23,121 nt of DNA from Blautia sp. GTDB taxonomy: Bacteria > Bacillota > Clostridia > Lachnospirales > Lachnospiraceae. The stretch covers positions 1-23,121 of the forward strand of contig JAUUSJ010000056.1 in assembly GCA_030841965.1 (NCBI GenBank). Reading direction: 5' to 3'. A model generated the notes under the pieces. It did no database searches. It was not told the DNA's origin and saw nothing but the letters and a program-made list of their open reading frames with translations. Positions 8,101 to 13,846 of this stretch are shown one piece after another (within the stretch, counting starts at the first letter, position 1; each line of letters begins with the position of its first letter). The position numbers were made by a program, and so were the translations under genes.

Positions 8101-9201
8101 ATATTTACCCATCAAAGATTTATAATGGTCTGGATGGGTTGGACAATTATGTACTGCTTCGACATTATTAGTACTTGTCCACGCAATACCTGATGTTCCG
8201 CGCCATACATTCTCTAATGGACGCATTGCATAACTGGAACCATCTGTTGTACTGACAATAACAGAATAAATATTCTCGCTATTAATCTTAGATAAATCAT
8301 CTCCTGATAAGCTTAACTGGTAATCTCCATAACTGCTATTTGTGGAAAGTGTCGTCTCTACGCTACTTAATCTCTGCGTATTCGCTACCCAACTCATTGT
8401 TTTTGAGAAACTAAGCTCTCCGTTTGCATCTACAGTTAACTCTTTATACATAGACTGGAATCCACCTAGTTCATAATAAGAATAAGAAGGATTCTCAAAA
8501 AGAGCATCTTTTCCTGTATATGTCTCGGTCGTTGTCTGTCCACGGTTTGTCACTGTAATTTCTACAGAGTCCTCATCTGTTACCTGCTTATAAGAAGATA
8601 AATCAACATCACCTCTCACTAAAACAGGGAAGACAATACCTGTAATATCAGAACCATCTGCGTTTACATGATAGGTATTTCCCACCATACTCTTTGTTCT
8701 TGTCTTATTCAATGTCGCAGATGTAAATCCATCTACTGCTACATCATTATTCACTTCATTCTCATAGAACTTATCAAATGGAATATTCATCAATACATAC
8801 CGGTCTGCCGCAGCAACCGAATCTTGTCCCTCTTCGGAAGCTATATTTTCCTCTGATTGTTCCGTTGCCACTTCCTCTGTCTGTGAAGTCTCAACTTCCT
8901 CTGTCTCCTCCGTTACAGCCTCTGTCTCAGTAGAAGTCTCGTCTACTACAGTATTCTCCGTAGTCGCTTCCTCCTCAACTTGTTCGGTAACATTCGTTAC
9001 TTCTTCTGTCTGAGCGACAGTATCCTCAAAGGAATTTTCCTCATTCACCTGTTCAGTCTCTGCTGGTTGTTCCTGTGTCTGCTCCACAACCTGAGTTTCC
9101 GTCTCAGAAGCAGCAAATGCAGTAGGTGAAGAACTTAAAGCTACCGATACAGCCATCAAAAAAGCCGCTGTTCTTGCACCATTTTTTCTAAATTTTCTCA
9201 T
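5179..9201 (-). CDS. large secreted surface protein: tandem Tp47-like repeats, Ig-like and Fn3 modules
   Basis: The 1340-residue protein starts with a signal peptide (1 to about 31, RKFRKNGAR then a hydrophobic stretch to AFA-A). A Glu/Thr-rich linker without Lys, Arg or His spans 31-130. Two long repeats follow, about 134-568 and 571-1000, each starting Y(V/L)LMNIPFD and holding DGFTSATLNKT, TVTNRGQTTT, HNCPTHPxHY and STGY. The pattern resembles the Treponema pallidum 47-kDa lipoprotein (YATLSYADYW, FDAVSRAT), so I call it Tp47-like from memory of that family. Two Ig-like modules (about 1003-1150, KYTGT/NYKGT motifs) and two Fn3 modules (about 1155-1340) end the chain. No LPXTG, SLH or other anchor is visible. 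The start at 9201 has AAAGGAGG six bases upstream. ApbE is encoded next door behind a terminator, so it is separately transcribed. Function unknown; a wall-associated binding role is inferred. Confidence 0.75.
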   Translation of the reverse strand: MRKFRKNGARTAAFLMAVSVALSSSPTAFAASETETQVVEQTQEQPAETEQVNEENSFEDTVAQTEEVTNVTEQVEEEATTENTVVDETSTETEAVTEETEEVETSQTEEVATEQSEENIASEEGQDSVAAADRYVLMNIPFDKFYENEVNNDVAVDGFTSATLNKTRTKSMVGNTYHVNADGSDITGIVFPVLVRGDVDLSSYKQVTDEDSVEITVTNRGQTTTETYTGKDALFENPSYSYYELGGFQSMYKELTVDANGELSFSKTMSWVANTQRLSSVETTLSTNSSYGDYQLSLSGDDLSKINSENIYSVIVSTTDGSSYAMRPLENVWRGTSGIAWTSTNNVEAVHNCPTHPDHYKSLMGKYISKISYQTSDGNFEIPVNNLYVPVKVDDQDELVKVENGLVKDGKTAVSISLPEGFEAEYKVDGLENVEVANGELSFAGAKVGSYTLTVSDKSGKYADLTASFTLGTEDMPAAYNGDYDAPALVVAEGFDADALSAYIGNITTVSVDGTEYAATGRGAVVIVKEDGTIDMSAAPFADKKDSYDIVVKSTGYEDLSFSVTSVEEATYLLMNIPFDEFYENELNNDVAVDGFTSATLNKTRTKSMAGNTYHVNADGSDITGITFPVKVADGVDLSDYKQVTDEDSVEITVTNRGQTTTQTYTGKDALFENASYAYYTLSEAPSMYKEVSIGEDGKLSFGKIVGAEAETLSDVKTTIATSSSYGDYQLSFKGDLSKINSSNIYSIVISTEDGTGYAMRPLENVWLGTSGIAWTSTDNVEAVHNCPTHPAHYESLMGKTISKITYYTSDGTYEIPADIYVPVKLSSVSTRVSVANASLRAGKTAFATSLPKDFDPVYTVEGLKDAAVEGGKITFAKDAKPGTYTLTVSDKSGKYADLTADFTLSTKSMPAAYNGNYDAPALGVAEGYTAEQLSAYIANITSVSVDGTEYAASGRGAVVIVKEDGTIDMSTAPFADAKDSYDIVIKSTGYADCSFTMQKVSNIENFDIEMSSAKYTYSGKEKTPWVKVKNGDAELEKDVDYTVTYSNNVNAGMATITIEGIGKYTGTVTKEFLIRKLSIENYTLELSRTDYTYNEVAKKPAATVLNGDTELEKFVDYKVIYKDNVQPGIGTVTVKGAGNYKGTITKEIYIVPAKPSLSKFGKADNGLIVNWSEEVGATRYEIYRSENGRVYTKVKTITSGSTVKWTDTKATTNGGRYSYKIVAITETGDTTLRSKESATKTTYKLDTPVISTATSQAAKQMTVKWNKNAQATSYHIEYGLKSDFSDSKILRVNGANNVSKVVSKLTSGKKYYVRVRAYKNVSGVDYSSAWSAVKTVTVK

Positions 9202-9230
9202 CTTCGTCCTCCTTTACTTATATTCATAAT

Positions 9231-9438
9231 ATGATGTTGGGGTCAAAAGGTCTTTTGACCCCTTTGATACCGAATTGCTCCGCACAATGTGCTCCCGCAA
9301 TTCTCAAAAACATTCATAATCCGCTCATTTTTCTCCGAAAAATGGCTACTTATTCATGTTTTTGGCGGGTCCCAAGTTCAAAAATCCTCTTGCAAGCAAG
9401 CTTGCATCGGATTTTAGACCTTTTGATCCTGGTATCAT
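9231..9438. repeat. R2 structured repeat with terminal inverted repeats, full copy
   Basis: The element has imperfect ends of 22 bases (9231-9252 against 9417-9438, 17 of 22 matching). Several strong hairpins lie inside: GGGGTCAAAAG/CTTTTGACCCC (9239-9262), GAATTGC/GCAATTC (9272-9278, 9297-9303) enclosing GCAC-AAT-GTGC, AAAAACAT/ATGTTTTT (9306-9313, 9356-9363), CATTTTTC/GAAAAATG (9326-9344), and AAAATCC/GGATTTT (9381-9387, 9409-9415) enclosing TGCAAGC/GCTTGCA. TGATACC (9265-9271) can also pair with GGTATCA (9431-9437). It stops 30 bases before the surface-protein ATG, so it would form most of that gene's 5' leader. A partial second copy lies at 9582-9647. Confidence 0.8.
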
Positions 9439-9443
9439 AATAT

Positions 9444-9473
9444 TTATTAAAAGTTAGCCCAATCGTTTGTCAT
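9444..9473 (-). promoter_or_regulatory. possible promoter of the surface-protein gene
   Basis: On the minus strand ATGACA (9468-9473) and TAATAA (9444-9449) are 18 bases apart. Transcription would start near 9437, at the edge of R2. The match to consensus is modest and other AT-rich choices exist. Confidence 0.3.
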
Positions 9474-9534
9474 TCCTTATTGATAAAAGTTGTGGCAAAT
9501 TTTTATTAGTTGTAACTAACTATTAACTTGAAAG

Positions 9535-9558
9535 AAAACGCAGTTCAAACTGCGTTTT
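9535..9558. terminator. bidirectional rho-independent terminator after apbE
   Basis: AAAACGCAGT-TCAA-ACTGCGTTTT is a perfect 10-bp stem with a 4-base loop and A/T flanks on both sides. Read leftwards it ends apbE transcripts about 90 bases past the stop, and so separates apbE from the surface-protein gene. Confidence 0.85.
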
Positions 9559-9581
9559 AATTATGAGATAAAAATTTTTAT

Positions 9582-9647
9582 CAAGTTCAAAAATTCTCTT
9601 GCAAGCAAACTTGCATCGAATTTTAGACCTTTTGACCTTGGTATCAT
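9582..9647. repeat. R2 repeat, partial copy (right-hand third)
   Basis: This matches 9373-9438 closely: CAAGTTCAAAAA, the TGCAAGC hairpin, then TTTTAGACCTTTTGA and GGTATCAT. The outer stem is AAAATTC/GAATTTT (9590-9596, 9618-9624) instead of AAAATCC/GGATTTT, so one C:G pair has become T:A. The innermost pair is lost (ACTTGCA). It lies directly against the apbE stop codon. Confidence 0.75.
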
Positions 9648-9649
9648 TT

Positions 9650-10720
9650 TTATTTTCTTAATATCTTTATCTCAGCATCTGACTCAAAGGAATCCGCAAT
9701 ACCTTCAGAAATATAGACAACTCCCTCGTCGTCAATCAAAATTGTATCAAACTGGTCACTATGACTTTGCCAGTACTCTATCGCCTTATCCTTCCCCATA
9801 ACAAACAGAGAAGTCGAAAGCGCATCAGCCAATGTTCCGTCGGATGAGACAATCGTCACAGAAGTTAATCCATGATTCGCAGGATAGCCCGTGCTCGGGT
9901 CTATAATATGATGGTATCTCACTCCATCTTCCTCAAAATATCTCTCGTATCCACCAGAAGTAATAACTGACTTATCTGACACAGTTAATATTCCAATATA
10001 GTTATCTTCACTCTCTGGATCTTGCACCGCAATTCTCCACTCGCTTCCATCTACCTTCTTGCCGAGCAGGTCGACATTACCACCAAGATTAATCATCGCA
10101 TGCTCAATACCGTAAGATTTCAAAATATCAATCACTCGGTCTGAGGTATATCCCTTCGCGATTCCTCCGAGGTCAATCTCCATTCCCTCTTTTCCAAACG
10201 AGAGATTGGAACTCTTCTCATCATAGGAAAGCTTTGAGGCATCCACCAAAGATAGAGCCTGCTCTAATGTATTCTTATCTGGAACAGCAAATGTATCGCC
10301 GGCAAATCCCCATGCCTTCATCACAGGGTAAATCGTAATATCAAATACTCCGTCGGTATCTTGATAAATATCCAAAGCTCTCTTTACGAGATAGCTTGTA
10401 TCTTCCGAGAGCTTACCTCCGCCCTCTTTATTCACCTTAGTTACTTCGCTATCGTCACTTCCCGTCGATAAGAGCTCGTCCAAACGCTTAATCTCAGTCT
10501 CAGCCGCGTCTACCGCCTCGTTGCATTTTTCACCGTAGGCTGTGATGGACATATACGTATCCATCGCAAAAATATCCCGCGTCGCACTTGCTTCCTCCGA
10601 CTTTGCAGTCTGTTCTTTGTTATTATTCGGCGTGGAAGTTTGGGTTGATGCATTCTGACAGCCGATGCATAAACTACATCCTAATATTAGCACATAAAAA
10701 CATTTAAAAAACTTTCTCAA
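9650..10720 (-). CDS. apbE: FAD:protein FMN transferase, lipoprotein (ApbE)
   Basis: The 356-residue enzyme joins FMN from FAD to Thr/Ser of target proteins outside the cell, using Mg2+. The N-terminus has a short basic hydrophobic leader with a lipobox-like run ending at Cys21 (LCIGC; Cys15 is an alternative). Family motifs are in order: FAMDTYMSIT (51-60), GVFDITIYPVMKAWGF (124-139), DLGGIAKGY (183-191), NLGGN (211-215), TSGGYER (254-260), HHIIDPSTG (270-278), and ADALST (298-303) with the metal-binding Asp. The chosen start is the TTG at 10720 because GGAGG stands five bases before it. A TTG at 10732 is also in frame but overlaps that ribosome site. No classical FMN_bind or Rnf/Nqr target is encoded in the window. 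The only exported neighbour is the surface protein, whose repeats carry a near-match to the flavinylation motif. Confidence 0.93.
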   Translation of the reverse strand: MRKFFKCFYVLILGCSLCIGCQNASTQTSTPNNNKEQTAKSEEASATRDIFAMDTYMSITAYGEKCNEAVDAAETEIKRLDELLSTGSDDSEVTKVNKEGGGKLSEDTSYLVKRALDIYQDTDGVFDITIYPVMKAWGFAGDTFAVPDKNTLEQALSLVDASKLSYDEKSSNLSFGKEGMEIDLGGIAKGYTSDRVIDILKSYGIEHAMINLGGNVDLLGKKVDGSEWRIAVQDPESEDNYIGILTVSDKSVITSGGYERYFEEDGVRYHHIIDPSTGYPANHGLTSVTIVSSDGTLADALSTSLFVMGKDKAIEYWQSHSDQFDTILIDDEGVVYISEGIADSFESDAEIKILRK

Positions 10721-10927
10721 AATAGCCTCCAAATCTTAAAAACTTCCAAAAACTCTCTAAATTCAAAAATTTATCTTCTCACTTCTTCAGGCAGTTTTTA
10801 AACTCAAAATTTCTATACTGATTTCCTCTATTAATCTAGCTCATTTTTTAAAAGAATGCAATACCTTAGTTTTCGTATGATGGCGTAAAATTTTTGGGTG
10901 GGAGATAGTTTGGGGATATGTGGAGGT

Positions 10928-10986
10928 AGACGCAAAGAGAGTCCAAAAGTATGTCCTCAAAAAATACGTTCGTTCCCACGGTTTTT
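10928..10986 (+). repeat. R1 palindromic repeat, left-end fragment
   Basis: It begins AGACGC like the full copies, then has a left arm (about 10934-10964: AAAGAGAG, AGTATGTCCTC, an A-run). The conserved TACGTTCGTTCCCACGG and a T-run follow, and the similarity stops near 10986. The core and right arm are missing. The arm sequence is again different from the other copies. It lies upstream of apbE. Confidence 0.75.
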
Positions 10987-11351
10987 TACTTCCAAAAATT
11001 TTATGCTATTCTTCTTTATTTTTCTGATATTTCAATGGCTAAAGTACGCCTTGTTCTTAATTACAGAAATTTCCAAATATACTCGAAGGCATATGAAAGG
11101 AAAATTTTCTCAGTAATGTTTTCCTTTGGAGGTATTATTAGTTTTTACTGATAAAAATTATCGGTTACTAGTTTGAATTAGTCATTTCTAACAATTTAAA
11201 TTATAAATGGATTATTTTACCAAGTCAAGAATTATTTTTCTCAATAAGTATTATTAAGCATTTTCTTCTTTCCTTATACTCTTCTCCCCCTTAAGACTCT
11301 GTTTGAAACATTCTCTTTCTCTCGGGCTGAAATATTATAAAAAACTAATTT
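10987..11351. other. gene-free AT-rich stretch
   Basis: I see no credible gene here. ACTGATAA-AAA-TTATCGGT (11146-11164) is an 8-bp hairpin with one G-T pair but no U-run. The T-rich, C-rich stretch at 11255-11325 precedes the end of the CoA-transferase gene, and I find no clear terminator for that gene. Confidence 0.5.
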
Positions 11352-12692
11352 TTATCTTTTATTGGATTTTCTCCAAATCTTTCTCTCCTGTGCCTCTCTA
11401 ATTAACTCATCTCGAAAATCAGGATGTGCAATCGAGATAAGTGCCTCGGCTCTCTCCCAGGTGGAACGCCCCTCGAGATTTATTACTCCATACTCTGTCA
11501 CTAAAAAATATACTTGGCTTCTTGGTGAGGTAATAATATCTCCACTAAATTGTGGGCGAACTCTGGAATGTAAGATCCCTTTTTTATCTTTATAAGTGGA
11601 ACTCATACAGATAAATGCTTTTCCTCCTCTGGAGGCGGATGCGCCGATTAGAAAATCAAGTTGCCCTCCTGTCCCACTGATTTGTCTAGAGCCTGAACTT
11701 TCCGCTGCGACCTGACCATATAAATCCACAGAAACACAGCTATTAATCGAGACCATATTGTCAATCTGAGCGATAACGCTTGGACGGTTCACATACTCCA
11801 TAGGGTAAGCTGCAACTGAGTGATTATCGTCAAGCCACTCATATAAGTCCGTCGAGCCAACAGCGCAGCCAAATACCCCCTTTCCCCTATCAATATTTTT
11901 CTTTTTATTCGTTAATTTTCCTGAATGATGCAGACTTAAAAATGCATCAGAACAGAGCTCTGTATGCATCCCAAGGTCTTTTAAGTCAGACTGAGCAATC
12001 ATCTCCCCAAGTGCATTTGGCATACTTCCGATTCCAAGTTGCAAAGTGGCGCCGTCTACGATATATGGAATGATATTTGCCGCTACCTTCCTGTCAACCT
12101 CTGTAAGGACAAATGGTTTCGCCGTCTCAAATGGCTCGTGCACTCCCTCCACAATATAATCCACCTCGGAGATATGAATACATTCCTCATATCCTCCGTG
12201 AACCTTTGGCATATGCTCATTTACCTCTACGATAACAATATCTGCCTTTCTTACAATCGGTCCCGCCACACCTGTATTGACGGAATAATTAAAATATCCG
12301 TGCTTGTCCATCGGAGATACACTGACCATCACGACATTTACCTTCAAGAAAAACTCATAATACGCCGCATTATTATGAAATACCATCGGAATAAAATAGC
12401 AAAGCCCTCTGTCGCAGAGTTTTCTCTCGTACGAGGAGCAATGCCAGCTGTGATAAATAAAATGCTCCTGACTCTCATCACATTCTGCTACCTCAATCGG
12501 TCCGTCAATTAAAATTCCTCGTATCTTCACATCAAACAGCTCATCTCTTCGTTTTGCGAGTGCTTTATCAAGCAAAACCGGCTTACCAAGCGAGCTCGTA
12601 TAATCAACCCAATCCCCGCTCTTTATAACCTTTACCGCCTCATCTGGACTTCTCAACTTTTCTCGGTATTCTGGCATAAAATCTTTTAACAT
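11352..12692 (-). CDS. butyryl-CoA:acetate / 4-hydroxybutyrate CoA-transferase family protein
   Basis: The 446-residue protein is of the But/AbfT/Cat2 type, which moves CoA between acyl-CoA and a free acid through a glutamyl-CoA intermediate. The likely catalytic Glu245 sits in GMHTELCSDAF, as in the family. Other matching stretches are SGDWVDYTSSLGKP (25-38), MDKHGYFNYS (128-137), LQLGIGSMPNALG (217-229), QISGTGGQLDFLIG, and the C-terminal STWERAEALISIAHPDFRDELI. Several parts differ from textbook But enzymes (for instance YTSSLGKP), so the acyl substrate may be different. The ATG follows GAGGAGGG. It starts 23 bases after the lysR stop on the same strand, so the two genes are probably co-transcribed and the enzyme likely serves the divergent enoyl-CoA pathway. 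Confidence 0.8.
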   Translation of the reverse strand: MLKDFMPEYREKLRSPDEAVKVIKSGDWVDYTSSLGKPVLLDKALAKRRDELFDVKIRGILIDGPIEVAECDESQEHFIYHSWHCSSYERKLCDRGLCYFIPMVFHNNAAYYEFFLKVNVVMVSVSPMDKHGYFNYSVNTGVAGPIVRKADIVIVEVNEHMPKVHGGYEECIHISEVDYIVEGVHEPFETAKPFVLTEVDRKVAANIIPYIVDGATLQLGIGSMPNALGEMIAQSDLKDLGMHTELCSDAFLSLHHSGKLTNKKKNIDRGKGVFGCAVGSTDLYEWLDDNHSVAAYPMEYVNRPSVIAQIDNMVSINSCVSVDLYGQVAAESSGSRQISGTGGQLDFLIGASASRGGKAFICMSSTYKDKKGILHSRVRPQFSGDIITSPRSQVYFLVTEYGVINLEGRSTWERAEALISIAHPDFRDELIREAQERKIWRKSNKR

Positions 12693-12715
12693 AAGCTTCC
12701 CTCCTCACGTTTTTG

Positions 12716-13669
12716 CTACCTTATATTTTCCAATAAATCTGTTATTAAAGGTGGTTCCTCTTTACTATTAGTTCCTATCATTTTGCTCAATGAATGAAAA
12801 TATTTTAAAACTGTATTACAAAAAACAATATCATCTTCACTTAAATTTTTTTCTTTTCTCCATTCAAGAGCTATAATTCCATGAACATCTTCTTCAAATT
12901 CACAAAAATGATCTTTGTAATAGGAATCTTCCAACATAACTGTTTTGGGAACAATTCCTAATCCAAGACCTTCTTTTACATATTGCTTAATGAGCGCAGA
13001 ATCTGCTGTCTCAATAACATAAGTTGGTTTAAAATTATGTTTTTCAAACATAATTTCTACTGAATCCCTTACGCCATATCCTGAATTCACACAAACAAAA
13101 TTTTCCTGAACCAATTCTTCCATACTGACCGTTTCTCTTTCTTTTAACCAATGATTTTCTGGATATATGATTATACCAGGTTCTTTATGGATTGGAATAC
13201 TGATTATATCAAGTCCGTTATCACTAGGTGGGCAAAGGATATTAAAGTCTATTTTTTCTGCATTTAAATATTGTAGTAATTTTTTTCTCGAAAAAGAATA
13301 TTGTTTAATATTGACATTCGGCTTTTCATATCTAAAGCTAGAAAATAATCTCGGTAAATATGTTGACGTATTCGTTCCGATTATTAACTGGGCTTTTCCT
13401 CTTGAATATTCATCACGTACATTATTTACTGATTCATCCAACAAGGTAAAAATTTTCAAGACATAATCGTAATACATTTTCCCACAATTATTTAATTTAA
13501 TCCCTCTTCCTATCCGGTCAAATAAAGGAACTCCAATTTCTGTTTCTAATGCAGTAATAATCCTGCTTAAATGAGCCTGGGAAATATATAGTTCTTTTGC
13601 TGCATTGCTCATATGTTCTAACTCAGCAACTTTTTTAAAACAGACCAATGTTTTGATATCCATATTCAT
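12716..13669 (-). CDS. LysR family transcriptional regulator
   Basis: The 317-residue protein has an N-terminal winged helix-turn-helix (about 3-62: AAKELYISQAHLSRIITALE then LFDRIGRGIKLN), a linker helix, and a type-2 periplasmic-binding-like ligand domain from about 90 to 300. AAAGGAAC precedes the ATG. It is transcribed away from the FadH-like operon, and the 177-bp divergent region contains a T-N11-A LysR box and a 32-bp palindrome. This is the usual layout for a LysR protein that senses the pathway substrate and activates the divergent operon. It also heads a short operon with the But-type CoA-transferase. Confidence 0.9.
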   Translation of the reverse strand: MNMDIKTLVCFKKVAELEHMSNAAKELYISQAHLSRIITALETEIGVPLFDRIGRGIKLNNCGKMYYDYVLKIFTLLDESVNNVRDEYSRGKAQLIIGTNTSTYLPRLFSSFRYEKPNVNIKQYSFSRKKLLQYLNAEKIDFNILCPPSDNGLDIISIPIHKEPGIIIYPENHWLKERETVSMEELVQENFVCVNSGYGVRDSVEIMFEKHNFKPTYVIETADSALIKQYVKEGLGLGIVPKTVMLEDSYYKDHFCEFEEDVHGIIALEWRKEKNLSEDDIVFCNTVLKYFHSLSKMIGTNSKEEPPLITDLLENIR

Positions 13670-13684
13670 ATTATGTTCCTTTCT

Positions 13685-13709
13685 AATTAATACCTCTAGC
13701 GTATTAATT
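13685..13709. promoter_or_regulatory. probable LysR binding box
   Basis: AATTAATAC and GTATTAATT form a perfect inverted repeat around a 7-base spacer. It contains the T-N11-A signature (T13691, A13703) of LysR recognition sites. It lies 16 bases upstream of the lysR ATG, within the divergent control region. Confidence 0.65.
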
Positions 13710-13725
13710 GGTACGTATTATGAAT

Positions 13726-13757
13726 TTAACTTTATCATAAATTTATGATAAAGTTAA
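13726..13757. promoter_or_regulatory. 32-bp perfect palindrome in the divergent region
   Basis: The half TTAACTTTATCATAAA (13726-13741) is followed at once by its exact reverse complement (13742-13757). It may be a second operator, or may extrude as a cruciform; with no central loop it is a poor terminator. It lies between the LysR box and the probable operon promoter. Confidence 0.6.
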
Positions 13758-13796
13758 GATATAAAATGAATAATATTTTAATAAATATTATCTATT

Positions 13797-13825
13797 TTGA
13801 AAACGGAAACGCAGATAAATATTTT
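13797..13825 (+). promoter_or_regulatory. probable promoter of the enoyl-CoA reductase operon
   Basis: TTGAAA (13797-13802) and TATTTT (13820-13825) are 17 bases apart. Transcription would start about 10 bases before GGAGG at 13835, giving a very short leader. The -10 is weak, which fits dependence on an activator such as the divergent LysR. Confidence 0.45.
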
Positions 13826-13846
13826 ATTATTTAAGGAGGAGAAAAC

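Noticed and set aside
9231..9438. R2 as a known metabolite riboswitch
   Set aside because: Its terminal inverted repeats and second partial copy point to a repeat element, and I recognise no known aptamer core in it.
11146..11164. Hairpin ACTGATAA-AAA-TTATCGGT as a terminator for the CoA-transferase gene
   Set aside because: It is about 190 bases past the stop and has no U-run in either direction.
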